A DNA stretch of 64,000 bases from Klebsiella sp. RHBSTW-00484 (GCF_013705725.1 NZ_CP055481.1:4526001-4590000), one strand, 5' to 3'. Shown: positions 8,838-18,072, counted from the first letter of the stretch. The notes: generated by a model not told the origin, from the letters alone. Numbers and translations are program-made.

Positions 8838-9943
8838 GTGTTGTATCTAATCGTGGGGGCAGGTCATATCCGCAAGAAAACGGAGAAAGGTGTCAGCATT
8901 GAAAGTGAAAATGAGCGGCTGAAGCTCCATTACAGAATAAAACCGAAAAGTCCTGTTCTGCCTAAGATGATTTACAACGATACTACCCCTGAGGCTTTAC
9001 AGTCGGGATTATACAACAATATACCTTCTGCGAGCCTGATGTCAGATGAAGCAGGGGTATTCTTTAAGGGAAGAGCTAAGAGTAATTTAGGTTTTTTAAA
9101 CCAGTTATGGGATGGCTCTTCATTCGATGTAGAACGCAAAACAGGCAGTTTCACTGTAGATGATTGCATGTTCACCATCTTACTAATGATCCAGACAGAT
9201 GAATTCGAAAAATATGTTAAAAAACAAGGGGATTATGCAGTGGGTTCCGGTTTTTTCTCTCGATTCATGATTACCGGAGTCACCTCTATGCAAGGGCGCA
9301 GGGACACGAAGACAGTACAAAATGCAGGAGGAGATAGCCTGAGATTATTTCATGAAAAAATCGAAGAGGCGCTATCCAGTTTTGAAGAAATGTGTAACAG
9401 TGGTACTGTTACACATGATTACTATACACTCTCAGAACAAGCTCAGACTGCTTTATCCGAGTACCAGAAAAAGGCTGAAGACGCTATAATTCAACACAAA
9501 GACAAATCCCCTCTTTTTGAAGGCATGTTTTCTAAATTCTCAGAAAACCTTATAAGAGTGGCTGCCTTATTTGAATATTTCGACGGTGACAATTCAGGAG
9601 TTATTTCCTCAAAGAATGTTGTAAACGCCTCAAAGATTGTGATTTTTTATTATTCTTACTTACTAACTTCGGGTGGTTTACGTAGTGAAACAGTGGATCA
9701 GAATGCTGATTTACTCTATGCCTGGCTGGTCTCTCGCAAAGATAACTACTATAGTTATACCACCCATATAAACAAAATGGAAATAAGAAGAAAAGGACCT
9801 TATAAATTGAGAAATAAAATCAAACTCAACGCCGCTTTAGAATTCCTTGAACAAGAAGGAAAAGTGGGTATTCAGAAATTGAGAAACAACAATGGAACTA
9901 TGGGCGAAACAATCGTTATCAATCGATAACCACAGATAAAGGG

Positions 9944-9979
9944 CTGCTATTGTCTGCTACTGGTAGCAGACAATAGCAG
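9944..9979. terminator. Perfect 17-bp hairpin after the DUF3987 gene
   Basis: CTGCTATTGTCTGCTAC (9944-9960) is followed after two bases by its exact reverse complement (9963-9979). It lies 14 bp after the stop of the DUF3987 gene. No T-run follows on either side, so it may be a non-canonical terminator, an mRNA 3'-end protector or a protein-binding dyad. Confidence 0.5.
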
Positions 9980-10273
9980 TAATTCACTCATATAAAAAAC
10001 ATCACCAGTTATAAACATTTGACTCTTAGTGACTCCCCAGCATTGAGGTGTTGATATTTATATGTTCTATTTTCTCAACCCCCTCCTTTCAACTCATTTA
10101 TTTTCATCATTGAATAATAGGCCTCAAATGACAGCTGACAATGAGTCGTTTTATTATCGAGTTCGGTGACCGCCCGAGCAATCACCTTTAATACGATGGC
10201 AGTTACACAGAATTACGGACAGGCTCCACATCTAACACTCTGAAAATCATTTTCATTCGCTTATTTTCATCAG
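9980..10273. other. Intergenic stretch without a visible gene
   Basis: This lies between the convergent DUF3987 gene and the 240-aa unknown gene. I find no open frame, repeat or RNA gene that I can support here. Confidence 0.5.
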
Positions 10274-10996
10274 TTATCTCTTTACAACATCAGCGAAAGC
10301 ATTCTTCAATTCGATGTCATTTCTAGACCAGTCGCTAATGGTCCTATATAATTTATCCCATGATGTCCAATTACTATTTTTATGGAAATCAAGTTCAATA
10401 AACTTAGAAATCTCTTCCTCTAAAGAATTAATAGCAGCAGCTTTACTTTTCCACCCGTCTTCAGGCTTATTTTTCTTTAATAGCCTAATGACTTCATCCT
10501 TGACTGGCCTGTAGTTCTGCGACTTTCTTTTACCACCGAGGCTTGCTGCTTCTCGTTTTAACTTATTAGACTCTTCTTTAAATTCTACCATTTCCAGAGC
10601 CCAGCAGGCTCCATTCCACATGTTTATCAAATTTAGTGCCATCAAAACATATTTACGGCCTTCAGCTTTGCGGCCCTGTCTGTACCGAGATATTCCCCAT
10701 TTATGCGATGCAAAAGCGCATTCCAGAAGCTTGCTGGGTGTACCCGTCCACATAGCTTGAGACTTCATACTGCTTATGTACTCTTCAACAGTACGTTCCC
10801 TGTAAGCATGTTTGTAAGGCTGAATCCTGCATTTTTGGTAATCAGTAATGGCAGTATGGGCATCTTTCTCGAGCTTACGCACCATCTCTTCGCCAGAACA
10901 CGGCTCAAAGTGAGTGGAAGTTTTCACTTTCACTACCGCTTTCTCAAACTCATTTAAAACCTCTTCAAAAAGGATATCAAAGTCGTTATTTTTCAT
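10274..10996 (-). CDS. Hypothetical island protein
   Basis: The product is 240 aa, hydrophilic and rich in lysine and glutamate, with no signal peptide or membrane segment. Helical, charged stretches (FEEVLNEFEKAVVKVK; KPEDGWKSKAAAINSLEEEISKFIELDF) and tryptophan-containing patches near the C-terminus (NSNWTSWDKLYRTISDWSRND) are visible. I do not recognise the family. Divergent placement just upstream of an AlpA-type gene is common in satellite-like elements, so a regulatory or replication-related role is conceivable but not shown. The ribosome binding site is weak. Confidence 0.6.
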   Translation of the reverse strand: MKNNDFDILFEEVLNEFEKAVVKVKTSTHFEPCSGEEMVRKLEKDAHTAITDYQKCRIQPYKHAYRERTVEEYISSMKSQAMWTGTPSKLLECAFASHKWGISRYRQGRKAEGRKYVLMALNLINMWNGACWALEMVEFKEESNKLKREAASLGGKRKSQNYRPVKDEVIRLLKKNKPEDGWKSKAAAINSLEEEISKFIELDFHKNSNWTSWDKLYRTISDWSRNDIELKNAFADVVKR

Positions 10997-11120
10997 TTAG
11001 TTACCAAAAAGTGAATGTGAAGTAGTAAAGCTAAAAAAATACTTTATGAAGACAGCTTTTTCGATACTAACCCTCGCATTAATATAAGAACCAATCTAAA
11101 GCAATCAAGAGCAATGAACC

Positions 11121-11330
11121 ATGTCTACACAAGATATGAAGATTTTAAGGTTACCTGAAGTAGTCGAGAAAGCCGGGATCAAAAGATCCACCATATACGA
11201 CTGGCTGAATCCAAAATCACCGCGATATGATCCAACTTTTCCAATCCAGCGTCGGCTGGGCACTAAATCAGTGGGCTGGCTGGAGTCAGAACTGGACGAC
11301 TGGCTAAATAATCGCCCGATATCAATCTGA
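11121..11330 (+). CDS. AlpA-family transcriptional regulator
   Basis: This 69-aa protein has the AlpA/excisionase-type winged helix: LRLPEVVEKAGIKRSTIYDWLNP, then FPIQRRLGTKSVGWLESELDDWL. AlpA of CP4-57 activates the island integrase/excisionase region, and related proteins act as excision or late-gene regulators. It is the first of two AlpA-like genes here, 259 bp apart. Confidence 0.85.
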   Translation: MSTQDMKILRLPEVVEKAGIKRSTIYDWLNPKSPRYDPTFPIQRRLGTKSVGWLESELDDWLNNRPISI

Positions 11331-11588
11331 TATTGTAGATGTAATGCTTACACAATCTATTCAATTTTTATTGCTGTTGTCAGAGCAACTCACGTCAGCA
11401 TATGGGTAGATTAAGGCTAGATACAAAAATAACTGTTAATTCATAATCCATCATGAATGATGAGATTTATAATATCCGAATATTATTTTTCTTCGCACAG
11501 TTATATTTTAAAGGTAAAGTTTAGAAAAAAATCAGTCTAAGCTTCAAACAAATCCAGATATTGTATATTTACCGAAAGAGAGTTAATA

Positions 11589-11840
11589 ATGAAAGAACAT
11601 GCATCAGTATTTAATCATAAAAATAATAATCACATGTCAGATACAGACCTCACAAAAGATCGCCTCGTTAATATGACCTTTATTACTGCTTACACTGGAT
11701 TAACAGACAAATGGTTTTATAAACTCATCAAGGACGGTGAATTCCCGAAGCCGATTAAATTGGGCAGCAGCTCTCGCTGGACTGAAAGCGAAGTAAAGTC
11801 GTGGTTAAAACAGCGTATGGAAAAATCAAGAGGAAACTAA
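11589..11840 (+). CDS. Second AlpA-family regulator
   Basis: The product is 83 aa with VNMTFITAYTGLTDKWFYKLIKDGEFPKPIKLGSSSRWTESEVKSWLKQR, the standard AlpA helix-turn-helix plus wing. The ATG at 11589 follows AGAGAG. An internal start at MSDTDLTKD would give about 68 aa, closer to the family norm. Two different AlpA copies in one island could regulate different modules or reflect two merged elements. Confidence 0.82.
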   Translation: MKEHASVFNHKNNNHMSDTDLTKDRLVNMTFITAYTGLTDKWFYKLIKDGEFPKPIKLGSSSRWTESEVKSWLKQRMEKSRGN

Positions 11841-11842
11841 CC

Positions 11843-12004
11843 ATGCATGCAAAACGTATTGACTACACTAACCGACGGACTCACTCCACTCAAGATACTA
11901 CCGCAAACAAACGGTCCCGTTGTATCTGTAACCAATGCAAACGTCAGTATTGTGGGGCTAAGCCCTGCCCATTTTGTTATCGGATAATAGGAGAATCTCA
12001 CTAA
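11843..12004 (+). CDS. Small cysteine-rich protein, zinc-ribbon-like
   Basis: This is a 53-aa basic protein starting two bases after the AlpA stop, with GAGG upstream. It contains CICNQCKRQYCGAKPCPFC, two C-x2-C pairs that could hold one zinc ion. I do not recognise a named family. The tight spacing suggests co-translation with the AlpA gene. Confidence 0.5.
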   Translation: MHAKRIDYTNRRTHSTQDTTANKRSRCICNQCKRQYCGAKPCPFCYRIIGESH

Positions 12005-12100
12005 ATTCCTTTGATGCCCACTAAGCAGCCCAACACTTAATCACAATAGGTTTAACATACATCTGAGGTGTCATTCAAGATGGCTCAAATATAAATACCT

Positions 12101-12226
12101 GTGAGTATTAAGCGTTATCCAGAATAGTTTAAAGTTGAAGCAGTCAGACAGGTTGTTAATAGCGGTCATTCTATTTCCGACGTTGCAATACGTCTCGGTA
12201 TCACCACCCAAAGTTTTCACGCCTAG
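12101..12226 (+). pseudogene. IS3-family orfA remnant
   Basis: From GTG at 12101 the frame reads an IS3-type N-terminus (KRYPE-stop-FKVEAVRQVVNSGHS, then ISDVAIRLGITTQSF) with an in-frame TAG after the fifth residue of the conserved part. It ends abruptly where an IS110 fragment begins on the other strand. It is a dead end-fragment. Confidence 0.7.
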
Positions 12227-12386
12227 ATAAAGAGGCACCTTCAACGCCACAGAATGATGCTAATGCAGGTTCGTTTTTCATGCGTTCGGGGTTGTCACCT
12301 GCAATTGTCCCTAGTGTTGCTGCCGTCAGTGGCACTACACCAAACTGACAGCGGAGGTTACCGGCACTCGCCAACGGTACTGCCAT
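12201..12386 (-). pseudogene. IS110-family transposase fragment
   Basis: The minus-strand frame contains LGTIAGDNPERMKNEPALASFCGVE, which matches the C-terminal Tnp_20 region of IS110-family recombinases (compare AGDNPERL...FAALCGV in family members). N- and C-terminal parts are absent, so it is a remnant. It is unrelated in position to the intact IS110 element at 38.3 kb. Confidence 0.6.
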
Positions 12387-12517
12387 CCTTCTCAGTTAGG
12401 GGTAAAGACGGTTTACAAATACTTTACGGCGACCATTAGCCATCCAAAACATAGGTAGTTTTGCAGAGGTACGATGTTTAGGATAATAAGCGTTTTGGTT
12501 ATGGGAATGGTCTGGTT

Positions 12518-12934
12518 GTGAAAGGCAAGAAAGCAATAAGTTTCAAGAAATTTTTAACTATTAATAGCAATCTGGTTCATGTATCGGATACCTGGTCTGA
12601 TTTACGGGCGGTAATTTTTTATACTGGTCAAAGTGTTGGTAGATTGATTGATCTTCGTTATACAGACATTGAAAGAGGTTCTGCTTATCTGCGAGTGAAA
12701 GGAAGAATAAAAGCAAAACGGATTGAGTTAAGCGCGCCTGTTTGCGCGATACTGGAACGTAGAAGAGAGACGTATCCTCAAGATGTTTTTGTGTTTCAGA
12801 GCCATTCAAACCGCGTTAAAAACCGTGACAGCCCAGTTACCGTGATTGCTTTTAATGCTGCTTTAAGAAAGGTTAGCAAGTTAGCTACTGGTGAACTTGT
12901 CAGTAGTAAAAATGCTCGTAAGGTTGTCGTTTGA
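12518..12934 (+). pseudogene. Truncated tyrosine recombinase
   Basis: The 138-aa frame (GTG start) holds the first half of a tyrosine-recombinase catalytic domain: DLRAVIFYTGQSVGRLIDLRYTDIERGSAYLRVKGR..KRIELSAPVCAILERRRETYPQDVFVFQS. The HxxR and nucleophilic tyrosine boxes are missing; the frame ends at SSKNARKVVV. It resembles plasmid-type recombinases. A functional integrase is encoded elsewhere in the island. Confidence 0.65.
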
Positions 12935-13089
12935 TCGCCTCACCCGATAGCGCATGCAAAAAATACCGAGCAAGGAGTGATTAAGTATGCTCATGCAAGG
13001 TAATTTGTGCCAGGACACCCAGCAGTTTATGAGAGCGTAATTCAGATGTTCTTTTACCGCTCGGGGAGAGCAAAATGAACATCAAACGA

Positions 13090-13803
13090 GGCTGTATCCC
13101 TTAATTACATAACCTTCTGTAAAACAGCCGGATACACCCCTGTTTCACCATCGCCAGATAATTCCTCGCCATTTTGACGTAACGTGTGGCAATGCAGCGG
13201 TATTCTTTCAGGCACCCAAAACACCGCTCAACAACGTTGCGATTGCGGTAGGCATCTCGATTAAGTTGTGAACGACTATCTGCTGCCATTATTTTATTGG
13301 TTTTTCGGGGGAGACCGTTTTTTATCCCCTTTCTTTTCAGTTCTTGATGTAATATATGTTCGGAGTAAGCTTTGTCAGCCAGCACTGCATGGCCATGACG
13401 CTTCATGCTGCCGTTCTGGTGTTGTATACCAATACCGTCCAGAAGACGTTGTGCAAGCTGGCTTTCGTGAGCCTGACCGGGACTCAGTATGATATTTAAC
13501 GGCAGACCACTTCCGTCTGTCGCCAAATGGATTTTGGTGCCAAAACCACCGCGAGAGCGACCCAGCCCATTATCTCCGGCGATATCGGAATGTTTATTTT
13601 TGCACCGGCGGCGCACCTGAGTACCCGGATATTACTGCCATCCAGCGCAGTCGTGGACCAGTCAACGAGACCATGAGCATCAAGAGAAGAAAGTAATCTG
13701 TTGAAAATAATGTTAATTGCTCCCGATTTAGACCATCGGTTAAAACGGTTATAAAAGGTCTTCCTTGGGCCATATCGCTCAGGCAAATCGCGCCAGCAAT
13801 GGC
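13090..13803 (-). pseudogene. IS5-family (IS427-group type) element, truncated copy A
   Basis: One end survives at 13090 (GGCTGTATCCCTTAATTAC), closely matching the ends of the intact copy at 16513-17428. orfB (13101-13616) is open and carries GLGRSRGGFGTKIHLATDGSGLPLNIILSPGQAHES and the C-terminal RDAYRNRNVVERCFGCLKEYR. orfA lacks its N-terminal ~55 residues, with homology starting at GAICLSDM/PERYGPRKTFYNRFNRW. The other terminus is lost near 13803. Confidence 0.85.
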
Positions 13804-13935
13804 GCGAGGGAAAGCTGCTATTATCTTCTTCAGAGAGTCTTCAGCTACTTCCTGTGACTCTCGATACTGCTGCCGTCGTTGCATAACCCTGTTTCCGGAC
13901 ACGATAAAGACAATGAACGCCTACTGACGCTCATC

Positions 13936-15094
13936 CTAAATAAGCGTTCCAAATAGTAGATCACTTTAGGGGAACTCAGCCCGGATTGTGCGATCTGATC
14001 AATTGCCAAAAAGAAACAAACCACCAACCGGACTGAGCGATGCCGATCATAGCACCCATCCCCCGCGCTGAACGACGCCTGATGCAGAAAACTATCCATA
14101 AAACGCGTGACAAAAATCATGCGCGCAGACTCACTGCTCTGCTGATGTTGCACCGGGGCGATCGTGTCAGTGACGTAGCCAGAACACTCTGTTGTGCCCG
14201 TTCATCCGTCGGCCGCTGGATTAACTGGTTCACGCTGTCGGGAGTTGAAGGCCTGAAATCATTACCCGCAGGACGTTCCCGTCGCTGGCCATTTGAGCAT
14301 ATATGCACATTATTACGTGAACTGATAAAACACACGCCGGGCGATTTTGGTTATCAGCGTTCCCGTTGGAGTACGGAACTGATGGCAATAAAAATCAGAG
14401 AGATAACAGGCTGCTGCCTGCATGCTTCGACGGTGCGTCGCTGGTTACCCGCCGCCGGTCTGGTGTGGCGCAGAACCGCGCCCACACTGCATATTCGCGA
14501 CCCGCACAAAGATGAAAAAATGGCGGCAATCCACAAAGCGCTGGACGAATGTAGTGCAGAGCATCCGGTGTTTTACGAAGATGAGGTGGATATCCATCTC
14601 AATCCTAAAATCGGTGCAGACTGGCAGAGACGGGGCCATCAGAAACGCGTTGCCACACCGGGGCAGAACGAAAAATATTATCTAGCGGGAGCACTCCACA
14701 GCAGTAGCGGCCGGGTCAGTTATGTGGGTGGCAGCAGTAAAAGTTCGGTGCTGTTCATCGCCCTACTAAAACACCTGAAAGCGACTTACCGGCGGGCAAA
14801 AACCATCACGTTAATCGTTGATAACTATATTATTCACAAGAGCAGAGAAACGCTGCGTTGGCTGAAGTGCAACCCGAAGTTCAGAGTCATTTATCAACCT
14901 GTTTACTCGCCGTGGGTTAATCACATTGAAAGGCTATGGCAGGCGCTGCACGAAACCATCACCCGGAATCATCAGTGCCGGTCAATGTGGAAACTGTTGA
15001 AAAAAGTACGCCACTTTATGGAAACCGTCAGTCCATTTCCCGGTGGCAAACACGGACTGGTAAAAGTGTAGCGATATTAGGATCACTTATTTAG
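13936..15094 (+). mobile_element. IS630-family insertion sequence
   Basis: The ends carry short inverted repeats beginning CTAAATAAG (13936 rightward; CTTATTTAG ending at 15094), imperfect over about 20 bp. IS630 elements insert at TA, and the exact first base is uncertain by a few positions. It contains one full-length transposase. Confidence 0.8.
14040..15071 (+). CDS. IS630-family transposase
   Basis: The product is 343 aa, normal length for IS630. It has an N-terminal winged helix-turn-helix (LTALLMLHRGDRVSDVARTLCCARSSVGRWINWFTLSG). The DDE domain follows, with first D/E in YEDEVDIHLNPKIGADWQRRGHQKRV, second D in ITLIVDNYIIHKSRETLRWL, and the final acidic residue in YSPWVNHIERLWQALHETITRNH. 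The frame is uninterrupted, so the enzyme may be active. Confidence 0.92.
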   Translation: MPIIAPIPRAERRLMQKTIHKTRDKNHARRLTALLMLHRGDRVSDVARTLCCARSSVGRWINWFTLSGVEGLKSLPAGRSRRWPFEHICTLLRELIKHTPGDFGYQRSRWSTELMAIKIREITGCCLHASTVRRWLPAAGLVWRRTAPTLHIRDPHKDEKMAAIHKALDECSAEHPVFYEDEVDIHLNPKIGADWQRRGHQKRVATPGQNEKYYLAGALHSSSGRVSYVGGSSKSSVLFIALLKHLKATYRRAKTITLIVDNYIIHKSRETLRWLKCNPKFRVIYQPVYSPWVNHIERLWQALHETITRNHQCRSMWKLLKKVRHFMETVSPFPGGKHGLVKV

Positions 15095-15253
15095 ACTCAG
15101 AATGGCTGTTGGATCCGCTATGAGCGAGATATAATCATTTGCACCCTGGGAATTACACTTTGAAGTGATTCAGGATATGTGCTTACTGGTTACGGATATT
15201 GAGCGAGAATCATGTGATGATCGCCGCTTTTCTTTCGAACCTGTACCAGTATC

Positions 15254-15425
15254 ATGCCGAAACCTGACAGGTTAACGGCAGTGAAGCACCTTGCGGAAAC
15301 CTTCGAACACTATAACGAATGGCATCCGCCCAGTGCGCCGGGATATCGTTCGCCACGGGAATATATACAGCGTCGGACCAGTACTGGGTTAAGTGATAAA
15401 AGATCTATGGAAATATAGGGGCCAA
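15254..15425 (+). pseudogene. Right-end remnant of an IS2-group element
   Basis: The frame 15254-15418 reads [43 protein letters not shown]...KRSMEI, the C-terminus of IS2-type OrfB. The following bases (GGAAATATAGGGGCCAATCC) resemble the IS2-type terminal repeat. The rest of the element is missing. Confidence 0.75.
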
Positions 15426-15575
15426 TCCGCTGAGTTACATTCGAAAAATCAGCACCCTGTGTTTAAAAGTATTCTTTCATCACGGATTTTCTTTTCAGTC
15501 TGTGAGTTTTGTAATAAACCAAATAGGTTAACAATATGAAATCTGGTATAATCTTAGAGTAAACAGAAGGAGGAC

Positions 15576-15821
15576 ATGATGATCTATCTATGGACTTTTC
15601 TTACAATTAGTATATTGTCCGTGAGTGGCTACGTCTGGCAGGTCATGGGGGTTGTCGCATCTGTCAGCTCTTTTATTGGAATGGTCATTCTGGCAATATT
15701 AATATATTATACTACCTTATGGTTGACTGATGGAAATGAAATGATCACGGGTTTTTTCCTTTTCCTGTCACCAGCCTGTGGTTTGATTTTCCGGTTTATG
15801 GTGGGATATGGTAAGCGGTAA
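15576..15821 (+). CDS. Small membrane protein of unknown function
   Basis: The product is 81 aa with three hydrophobic stretches (IYLWTFLTISILSVSGYVWQV; VVASVSSFIGMVILAILIYYTTLWL; ITGFFLFLSPACGLIFRFMVGY). It probably spans the inner membrane two or three times. AGAAGGAGGAC precedes the ATG, a very strong ribosome binding site. I do not recognise the family. Confidence 0.65.
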   Translation: MMIYLWTFLTISILSVSGYVWQVMGVVASVSSFIGMVILAILIYYTTLWLTDGNEMITGFFLFLSPACGLIFRFMVGYGKR

Positions 15822-16108
15822 AATGAGTGCTGCAGCCTGGTAAAGCATTCAGCCACTGCTTGTCTCCTTTATTATTTCAAGATTCATTGAGTTAAGTGCT
15901 GCTCCACCTGATTTTTACGGCTTGCATCCCCTTTACTCCTCCCGGCAGGATTTAATGTTCATTTTTGCGTTATTGAATAAATCATTTCTGGAGCAGTTTT
16001 CCCCGTTTAGATGGTTGTCTGCCCGGAGCCTATAATTACAGGTCCTGAGCAGAAACCTCAGTTAATGTGGTATTTCACTGGAATTTTTTATTCATAACTA
16101 ATCCTTCT

Positions 16109-16339
16109 TTAATTATCCAGCTCACTCATGTTAGTAATCTGATCACGATTTATCTGCTCGGTTTTCCCTGTCTGGGCATCCTTGTAAGAAACCAGTCCTG
16201 TATCGTTATCAATACTTGGTTTTCCGTTGGTTACGATAGTACGCCCATCGGTAGTCTTTATAGCCTGATTAGAAGAGCAGGCTGTTATGGCGAAAATAGT
16301 AAATGAAGCTAAAAAAATGGCCAGCATAACTTTTTTCAT
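16109..16339 (-). CDS. YgdI/YgdR-family lipoprotein
   Basis: The product is 76 aa from MKKVMLAI; AAGGAG sits just before this ATG, so the longer open frame is not used. The signal peptide ends in a lipobox (AITAC), giving a lipid-modified cysteine. The mature part (ACSSNQAIKTTDGRTIVTNGKPSIDNDTGLVSYKDAQTGKTEQINRDQI) is the compact SH3-like YgdI/YgdR fold. Such proteins sit in the periplasmic or outer-membrane layer; their role is not established. Confidence 0.88.
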   Translation of the reverse strand: MKKVMLAIFLASFTIFAITACSSNQAIKTTDGRTIVTNGKPSIDNDTGLVSYKDAQTGKTEQINRDQITNMSELDN

Positions 16340-16474
16340 AAAAACTCCTTGTATCAGTCTGTCATCGTGCAGCATATTTAGTGTAGCTTGTTTTCTGACC
16401 TTAAAAGACCTAAGTTTAAAAAAATTGATCTAACTCATTCAATCCGTCCGGACTTAATCAACAACGGAAACTAT

Positions 16475-16498
16475 TTGACCTGCTCCCCATTGATTAGC
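16475..16498. mobile_element. Solo end of an IS3 (IS407-group) element
   Basis: TGACCTGCTCCCCATTGATTAG here differs at one position from the left terminus of the intact element at 7646. No transposase follows, because IS5 copy B begins at 16513. It marks an earlier IS3 insertion whose body is gone. Confidence 0.7.
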
Positions 16499-16572
16499 AT
16501 ATGCTGAGACTAGGCTGTGTCCCTTAATCATCTGAGCTATAGTAACTGTCTGTTTCCACGACATATTGAACT

Positions 16573-17022
16573 ATGGCTCGCTACGACCTTCCCGATGAAG
16601 CATGGACCATCATCAAGCCCCTGTTGCCTCCTGAACCTGCTACACGACCAGCCGGACGCCCATGGGCTGAGCATCGTAAAATTATTAATGGCATGTTCTG
16701 GGTGTTGTGTTCCGGTGCTCCATGGCGTGATTTGCCCGAACGATATGGGCCATGGAAAACGGTTTATAACCGCTTTAACCGGTGGTCAAAGTCAGGCGTG
16801 ATTAACATTATTTTCAACAGGTTACTTTCACTACTTGATGCGAACGGCTTTGTTGACTGGTCTGCCACCGCGCTGGATGGCAGTAATATCCGGGCGCTGA
16901 AATGTGCCGCTGGTGCTCAAAAAAGCATCCTGATATCGACGGAGATAATGGGCTGGGTCGCTCTCGCGGCGGTTTCGGCACCAAAATCCATCTGGCAACA
17001 GACGGAAGCGGTCTCCCGTTAA
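16573..17022 (+). CDS. IS5-family transposase, first frame (OrfA)
   Basis: The product is 149 aa with the DUF4096 helix-turn-helix region (MARYDLPDEAWTIIKPLLPPEP...GMFWVLCSGAPWRDLPERYGPWKTVYNRFNRW) and the first catalytic aspartate region (FVDWSATALDGSNIRA). A run of six A (16919-16924) lies where the -1 frame of orfB is entered, so the complete DDE enzyme is probably made by frameshifting. Confidence 0.9.
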   Translation: MARYDLPDEAWTIIKPLLPPEPATRPAGRPWAEHRKIINGMFWVLCSGAPWRDLPERYGPWKTVYNRFNRWSKSGVINIIFNRLLSLLDANGFVDWSATALDGSNIRALKCAAGAQKSILISTEIMGWVALAAVSAPKSIWQQTEAVSR

Positions 17023-17417
17023 ATATCGTGTTAAGCCCCGGGCAGGCTCATGAAAGCCTGTTCGCGCAACGACTTCTGGACGGTATTGGCGTTCAGCGTC
17101 AGAACGGCAGCATGAAACGCCGTGGTCATGCAGTACTGGCCGACAAAGCGTACTCCGGACACGCATTACGCAATGAGCTGAAAAACAACGGCATAAAGGC
17201 AGTTATCCTCCGAAAATCAAATGAGAAAATGGCATCGGATGGACGTGCGAAGCTTGATCGTGATGCGTACCGAAATCGTAACGTCGTTGAACGGTGCTTT
17301 GGCCGCCTGAAAGAATATCGTCGCATCGCTACTCGTTACGACAAAACGGCGAGAAATTATCTGGCAATGGTGAAACTGGGCTGCATCCGACTCTTTTATC
17401 AACGGTTACGTAATTAA
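16902..17417 (+). CDS. IS5-family transposase, second frame (OrfB)
   Basis: The product is 171 aa with the rest of the DDE domain: GLGRSRGGFGTKIHLATDGSGLPLNIVLSPGQAHES, the DKAYSG box with the second aspartate, and the final RDAYRNRNVVERCFGRLKEYRRIATRYDK with the catalytic glutamate. It overlaps orfA by about 120 bp in the -1 frame. It is probably not translated alone. Confidence 0.9.
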   Translation: MCRWCSKKHPDIDGDNGLGRSRGGFGTKIHLATDGSGLPLNIVLSPGQAHESLFAQRLLDGIGVQRQNGSMKRRGHAVLADKAYSGHALRNELKNNGIKAVILRKSNEKMASDGRAKLDRDAYRNRNVVERCFGRLKEYRRIATRYDKTARNYLAMVKLGCIRLFYQRLRN

Positions 17418-17977
17418 GGGACACAGCCTAAATCGATTTGCAGGTAGATCTGTTCCCTGGCCTTTTTTATCCGGCGTTCCCACATGTTTTTAAGCGCAGG
17501 ATTAATCTCACGACCTGTGTTGGCTGATTGTTCAGCCCCTTTTTTTAAACTTTCCAGGTTAAATCGGGTAAACGACATTTCAAGCATGTCTGTTTGTTCT
17601 GGTGCCAGGGTATTGTGCTTGTCGGATTGCACACCCGCCACTTTTTTGATATTGCGTATCAACAAATTTACCCGCTTAACTGTAAGCGGTTTTACATGAA
17701 AATCCTCAAGCAAATCCTCTGACTCAATGAAATCAACATTTTTGATAAGTATCGGGTTACCACCAAAAATCAGCTTTTCCTGACTCTTGTTCACATCTGG
17801 CAGCAGCCACTCAGCATCCGGGGACTCAGCCGCTTCCTGATAGCGTTCGTGCATTTCACGCCGAAGAACGAACTCATAGTACAGTTCCCGGAGGGTCAGG
17901 TCTTTCAGCGCCAGATAGTTGCCAGGTTTAAACCACCTGGTCAACTCTACCTTTTGTTTTTGGGTTATCTTTGGCAT
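17414..17977 (-). pseudogene. DUF6387-like protein, 3' end cut by IS5 copy B
   Basis: The frame from the ATG at 17975-17977 (MPKITQKQKVELTRWFKPGNYLALKDLTLRELYYEFVLRREMHERYQ) resembles the DUF6387 family often found beside integrases. The reading frame runs into the IS terminus and stops there (QIDLGCVP), so the native C-terminus is lost. With the IS removed, the frame would run on through the solo IS3 end at 16475-16498. That means the gene was already cut before IS5 arrived. Confidence 0.65.
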
Positions 17978-18072
17978 CAACGATCTCATGATCAACAGAC
18001 AGGTAATCACTATATGCAACAACCGGATTTCAGCCAATGGTCAACTGTCCCGACAAAATATTAGGGGTTTAC

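Larger units (their letters stand above)
7646..8866 (+). mobile_element. Intact IS3-family (IS407-group type) insertion sequence
   Basis: The element is 1221 bp with imperfect terminal inverted repeats that both begin TGACCTGC and continue with similar TTAGTAA-GTC ends (7646 onward and 8866 backward). It is flanked by a perfect 4-bp target duplication TATC (7642-7645 and 8867-8870), the length typical of the IS407 group. It carries orfA and orfB. A solo end of a closely related element lies at 16475-16498. Confidence 0.93.
7259..9929 (+). pseudogene. DUF3987 (YfjI-like) gene interrupted by an IS3-family element
   Basis: The first 129 codons (7259-7645) and the last 353 codons including the stop (8871-9929) are in the same frame once the IS and one copy of the 4-bp duplication (TATC) are removed. 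They would form a protein of about 481 aa, the size of YfjI-type DUF3987 proteins. The N-part shows YPVEYFPQIMRNAIESVVRDVQAPPELVGTAILGIASLALQG and a Walker-like DSGERKTA. The C-part shows SLMSDEAGVFFKGRAKSNLGFLNQLWDG. The family is a primase/helicase-associated type in satellite elements. A GAGGT site precedes the start. The gene looks freshly broken, with no other lesion. Confidence 0.85.
16513..17428 (+). mobile_element. IS5-family (IS427-group type) element, intact copy B
   Basis: The element is 916 bp with perfect inverted ends GGCTGTGTCCCTTAAT (16513-16528 and complement at 17413-17428) and TA on both sides (16511-16512, 17429-17430). It carries the two overlapping frames usual for the group. 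It interrupted a DUF6387-type gene that reads from the right. Confidence 0.92.

Noticed and set aside
13820..13905. Short frame MQRRQQYRESQEVAEDSLKK ahead of IS5 copy A
   Set aside because: Cut at both ends by IS sequence and not recognisable; no start signal. Left as unassigned debris.
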